Source of the DNA: Streptococcus suis 10581
GTDB lineage: Bacteria > Bacillota > Bacilli > Lactobacillales > Streptococcaceae
Reading direction: 5' to 3'
NCBI GenBank assembly: GCA_000440235.1
Contig: ALKQ01000054.1
Span: 1 to 60,872 of the forward strand
Length of the DNA stretch: 60,872 nt
Shown here: positions 57,691 to 60,872 of the stretch, piece by piece
Numbering within the stretch: the stretch's first letter is position 1
Layout of the letters: every line of letters begins with the position of its first letter
Program-made: the position numbers and the translations under genes
The notes under the pieces: generated by a model
The model's input: the letters and a program-made list of their open reading frames with translations, nothing else
Told to the model about the DNA's origin: nothing
Database searches by the model: none

Positions 57691-60516
57691 TTATTTCAAC
57701 TTCATTTTCAAATACTGGCCTGTAAAGCTAGCTGGGTTTTCAGCTACTTCTTCTGGTGTTCCTGTCGCGACAACGGTACCGCCACCGACACCGCCTTCTG
57801 GTCCCATGTCGATAATGTGGTCGGCTGTCTTGATCACATCCAGATTGTGTTCGATGACAAGGACGGTGTTACCGTCATCGACAAAGCGGGCCAAGACCTT
57901 GAGCAACTGGGCAATGTCCTCCGTATGCAGACCTGTCGTCGGCTCATCCAAGATATACAAGGATTTACCAGTTGACCGCTTGTGGAGTTCAGAAGCCAAC
58001 TTCATCCGCTGGGCTTCCCCACCTGATAGGGTCGTCGCTGGCTGACCTAGAGTAACGTAGCCCAAGCCCACATCTTGAATAGTGCGGAGTTTCCGCTCAA
58101 TTTTTGGAATATGCTTGAAGAACTCGACCGCATCATTGACAGTCATATCAAGGACTTGGGCGATATTTTTCTCCTTGTAGTGTACTTCCAAGGTTTCAGA
58201 GTTATAACGGTGACCATGACAGACTTCACAAGGTACAAAGACATCTGGCAGGAAGTGCATCTCAATCTTGATAATCCCGTCACCAGAACAAGCCTCACAA
58301 CGTCCACCTTTGACGTTAAAGGAGAAACGTCCTTTCTTGTAGCCACGGATTTTGGCTTCATTGGTCTGGGCAAACAAATCCCGAATATCGTCAAAAACAC
58401 CTGTGTAGGTAGCTGGGTTGGAACGCGGTGTCCGTCCAATCGGGCTTTGGTCAATGTCAATCAGGCGGTCCAAGTGTTCAATTCCTGAAATGGACTTGAA
58501 CTTGCCTGGCTTGTCCGAATTGCGATTGAGTTTCTGAGCAATAGCTTTTTTCAGAATGGAATTGACCAGAGTTGACTTACCAGAGCCAGACACCCCTGTC
58601 ACCGCCACAAATTTCCCAAGCGGGAAACGGACCGTCACATCCTGCAGGTTGTTTTCCTTGGCACCTGTTACCTCCAGGAATCGACCATTGCCAACACGAC
58701 GTTCCAAAGGAACTGGAATTTCACGTTTGCCAGACAGGTACTGGCCTGTAATGGATTTTTTATTTTTAGCTACTTGGGCAGGCGTTCCAGAAGCCACGAT
58801 TTCTCCGCCAAACACACCCGCACCTGGACCGATGTCAATCAACCAGTCCGCCTCACGCATGGTGTCCTCATCATGCTCAACAACAATCAGGGTATTGCCC
58901 AAATCACGCATCTTTTTCAGGCTGGCAATGAGACGGTCATTGTCTCGCTGGTGCAGACCAATCGACGGCTCGTCCAGAATATAGAGGACACCTGACAGGT
59001 TGGATCCAATTTGGGTCGCCAAACGAATCCGCTGGCTTTCACCACCAGAAAGCGTCCCCGCTGCTCGTGAAAGCGTTAGGTAATTTAGACCAACGTTATT
59101 TAGGAAGGACAGACGATCCTTGATTTCCTTGACAATCGGTGTCGCAATAGTTGCTTCATTTTCAGACAAGGTCAGATTTTCAATCACTTCCAGATGATCC
59201 GCTACGGACAAGTCAGATAACTGCCCGATATGAAGTCCCTGCTCACCACCAACTTTAACAGAAAGGGCTTGGTCATTGAGGCGATAGCCGTGGCAGGTTC
59301 CACAGGTCAGCTCATTCATGTAAGTCTTCATAACCGTCCGCGTATAGTCACTGTTGGTTTCACGGTAGCGACGGTTAATGTTGGTAATCAAGCCCTCGAA
59401 TGGAATGTCAATATCACGCACCCCACCGAACTCATTTTCATAATGGAAATGGAATTCTTTCCCGTCAGAACCGTTGAAAATCAGGTTCTTCTCCTCTTCC
59501 GTCAATTCCTCAAAAGGCTTGTCCATATCCACGCCAAAGTGGTTCATAGCTTGCTCCAACATCTGAGGATAGTAGTTAGAAGAAATGGGATTCCACGGAG
59601 CCAGGGCACCCTCACGCAAGGTCTTGCTGGCATCTGGGACAATCAAATCCGTATCCACTTCCAGCTTCATGCCCAAACCGTCACAGTCGCTACAAGACCC
59701 AAAAGGAGCATTGAAGGAGAAGAGACGAGGCTCCAACTCAGGCACCGTAAAGCCACAAACTGGACAGGCATAGTACTCAGAGAAAAGCAGTTCCTTCTCA
59801 TCCATGGTATCAATGATGACATAGCCGTCCGCAATCCGCAGGGCCGCTTCGATTGAATCGAAAAGTCGCGAGCGAATACCTTCTTTTATCACAATTCGAT
59901 CGACAACGACTTCAATATTATGAGCCTTACTCTTGGACAATTCTGGTACTTCCGACACATCATAGACATCACCATTGACCCGTACCCGAACATAGCCGTC
60001 CTTCTGGATTTTCTCAAAAATAGTCTTGTGCTGACCCTTTTTCTTCCGCACAATCGGTGCTAGAATCTGCAAGCGTTGACGCTCTGGCAACTCCAAAACC
60101 TCATCTACGATTTGCTCCACCGAGGAAGCTGCGATGGCTCCATGGCCATTAATACAGTATGGTGTCCCCACTCTTGCATAAAGCAGACGAAGATAGTCAT
60201 TGATTTCCGTTGCCGTACCAACTGTCGAACGCGGATTACGCGAGGTTGTTTTTTGGTCAATGGAAATAGCAGGGCTGAGCCCCTCTATGGAATCCACATC
60301 CGGTTTGTCCATGTTGCCCAAGAACTGACGAGCATAGGCAGACAAAGACTCCACATAGCGACGTTGGCCTTCGGCATACAGAGTATCAAAAGCCAAACTC
60401 GACTTACCAGACCCAGACAAACCAGTCACCACCACCAACTTCTCACGCGGAATGGTCACATCAATATTTTTCAAATTATGGGCACGCGCCCCATGAATCA
60501 CAATATTTTCTTGCAT
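57691..60516 (-). CDS. uvrA: Excinuclease ABC subunit A
   Basis: A 941-aa damage-recognition ATPase of nucleotide excision repair. Two ABC modules are visible: Walker [21 protein letters not shown] (about residues 33-52) and [14 protein letters not shown] (about 640), each with a GGE-type signature ([24 protein letters not shown]). Zinc-binding pairs are CPVC...CSDC (about 253-283), CGTC and CEAC...CEVC. Full length. Confidence 0.97.
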   Translation of the reverse strand: MQENIVIHGARAHNLKNIDVTIPREKLVVVTGLSGSGKSSLAFDTLYAEGQRRYVESLSAYARQFLGNMDKPDVDSIEGLSPAISIDQKTTSRNPRSTVGTATEINDYLRLLYARVGTPYCINGHGAIAASSVEQIVDEVLELPERQRLQILAPIVRKKKGQHKTIFEKIQKDGYVRVRVNGDVYDVSEVPELSKSKAHNIEVVVDRIVIKEGIRSRLFDSIEAALRIADGYVIIDTMDEKELLFSEYYACPVCGFTVPELEPRLFSFNAPFGSCSDCDGLGMKLEVDTDLIVPDASKTLREGALAPWNPISSNYYPQMLEQAMNHFGVDMDKPFEELTEEEKNLIFNGSDGKEFHFHYENEFGGVRDIDIPFEGLITNINRRYRETNSDYTRTVMKTYMNELTCGTCHGYRLNDQALSVKVGGEQGLHIGQLSDLSVADHLEVIENLTLSENEATIATPIVKEIKDRLSFLNNVGLNYLTLSRAAGTLSGGESQRIRLATQIGSNLSGVLYILDEPSIGLHQRDNDRLIASLKKMRDLGNTLIVVEHDEDTMREADWLIDIGPGAGVFGGEIVASGTPAQVAKNKKSITGQYLSGKREIPVPLERRVGNGRFLEVTGAKENNLQDVTVRFPLGKFVAVTGVSGSGKSTLVNSILKKAIAQKLNRNSDKPGKFKSISGIEHLDRLIDIDQSPIGRTPRSNPATYTGVFDDIRDLFAQTNEAKIRGYKKGRFSFNVKGGRCEACSGDGIIKIEMHFLPDVFVPCEVCHGHRYNSETLEVHYKEKNIAQVLDMTVNDAVEFFKHIPKIERKLRTIQDVGLGYVTLGQPATTLSGGEAQRMKLASELHKRSTGKSLYILDEPTTGLHTEDIAQLLKVLARFVDDGNTVLVIEHNLDVIKTADHIIDMGPEGGVGGGTVVATGTPEEVAENPASFTGQYLKMKLK

Positions 60517-60872
60517 AATTTAAGATACAGAGCCCGTAAAACGCACGGTGAAAATAGGCGGTAAGTCCGAAATCTGTGATTTCGAAGACGCATCCCCGTC
60601 AAGACAACTAGTGCTTGCACAGGTTGAAAACCGAAGAAAGCACAGATGTCTACGACGCAGAAGCCAGTTTCCATGCTGAAACATGAAGAAACTAACACTT
60701 TTTAACACCGCATTTAGCCCATGTTCAATTCCTTTCTAGATATAAGTGCGTTCACAAGATAACTGGTGACGGTCGATTAACTCCGCGTCACCAGACGAAA
60801 CTGCCTATGGGCAATTTCTATATCTTGTATTAGCTCGATTTTCAAAAAATATCGTTTTGAAAATCTCACGTT
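60517..60872 (-). other. Structured non-coding region upstream of uvrA
   Basis: No convincing gene; frames of 62-66 aa overlapping each other lack ribosome sites. ACAAGATA (60754-60761) pairs with TATCTTGT (60821-60828) and encloses two hairpins, CTGGTGACG/CGTCACCAG (60763-60794) and TGCC/GGCA (60802-60813), a three-way junction. Further out, GATTTTCAAAA and TTTTGAAAATC (60837-60866) form an inverted repeat, and CGAAATC/GATTTCG lies near 60570-60587. None matches a riboswitch class I can name. Confidence 0.45.

Noticed and set aside
57422..58045. A 207-codon plus-strand frame spanning the gap between uvrA and the DUF1266-like gene
   Set aside because: It runs antisense across the ends of two supported genes and a terminator, and has no promoter or ribosome site.
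60498..60708. Two overlapping leftward frames of 62-66 codons upstream of uvrA
   Set aside because: They overlap each other in different frames, lack ribosome sites and have unusual Cys/Arg/Ser composition; the interval looks structural rather than coding.

Overview
The window is a chromosomal segment of a low-GC Gram-positive coccus, almost certainly Streptococcus. The lineage evidence is the streptococcal fatty-acid cluster with FabT, FabM and FabK, the ManLMN system with a DUF956 partner, the scrKABR block, BOX-type repeats and sortase-anchored surface proteins. The YSIRK protein cut by the left edge has an N-terminus very like S. suis muramidase-released protein, so S. suis is the best species guess (inference).

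Layout. 1-780: start of a YSIRK surface protein read leftward, with a promoter whose 17-bp spacer holds an 8-nt C/G tract, then a small TIR-flanked repeat. 780-17,850: a methionine island, with metQ / M20 peptidase / metN / metI, a large LPXTG-like surface protein, a class I amidotransferase, a complete peptide ABC transporter, and divergently metE-metF. metQ and metE share a near-identical palindrome centred about 66 bp upstream of their candidate start points, and the transporter gene carries a half-site at the same distance. 17,850-26,600: a possible 34-aa ORF, a purine permease with PurBox-like sites, a Cof-type HAD phosphatase, manLMN-manO, a broken HTH gene next to a membrane protein, and T-box-regulated serS.

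26,570-38,560: the whole type II fatty-acid operon read leftward, fabM, fabT-fabH-acpP-fabK-fabD-fabG-fabF-accB-fabZ-accC-accD-accA, with FabT-type palindromes at fabM, fabT and fabK and a small mobile element lodged between accC and accD. 38,560-46,240: a HAD hydrolase, aspartokinase, a 1-kb repeat zone, then alr, acpS and secA. 46,240-48,000: a wrecked N-terminal part of an M26/ZmpB-like protease gene (no start codon, interrupted by the same repeat, no catalytic domain). 48,000-53,550: the sucrose locus scrK, scrA, scrB, scrR with cre/operator palindromes. 53,580-60,872: nusB, asp23, efp, pepP, a DUF1266-like protein, uvrA, and a structured non-coding tail.

Most interesting signals: (1) the homopolymer inside a surface-protein promoter, a likely phase-variable switch; (2) a family of non-coding elements built from hairpins whose arms differ but stay complementary while the loops fall into two classes; (3) the shared methionine operator geometry; (4) the protease relic; (5) a three-way-junction fold upstream of uvrA. 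No CRISPR array, tRNA, rRNA or complete IS was seen.
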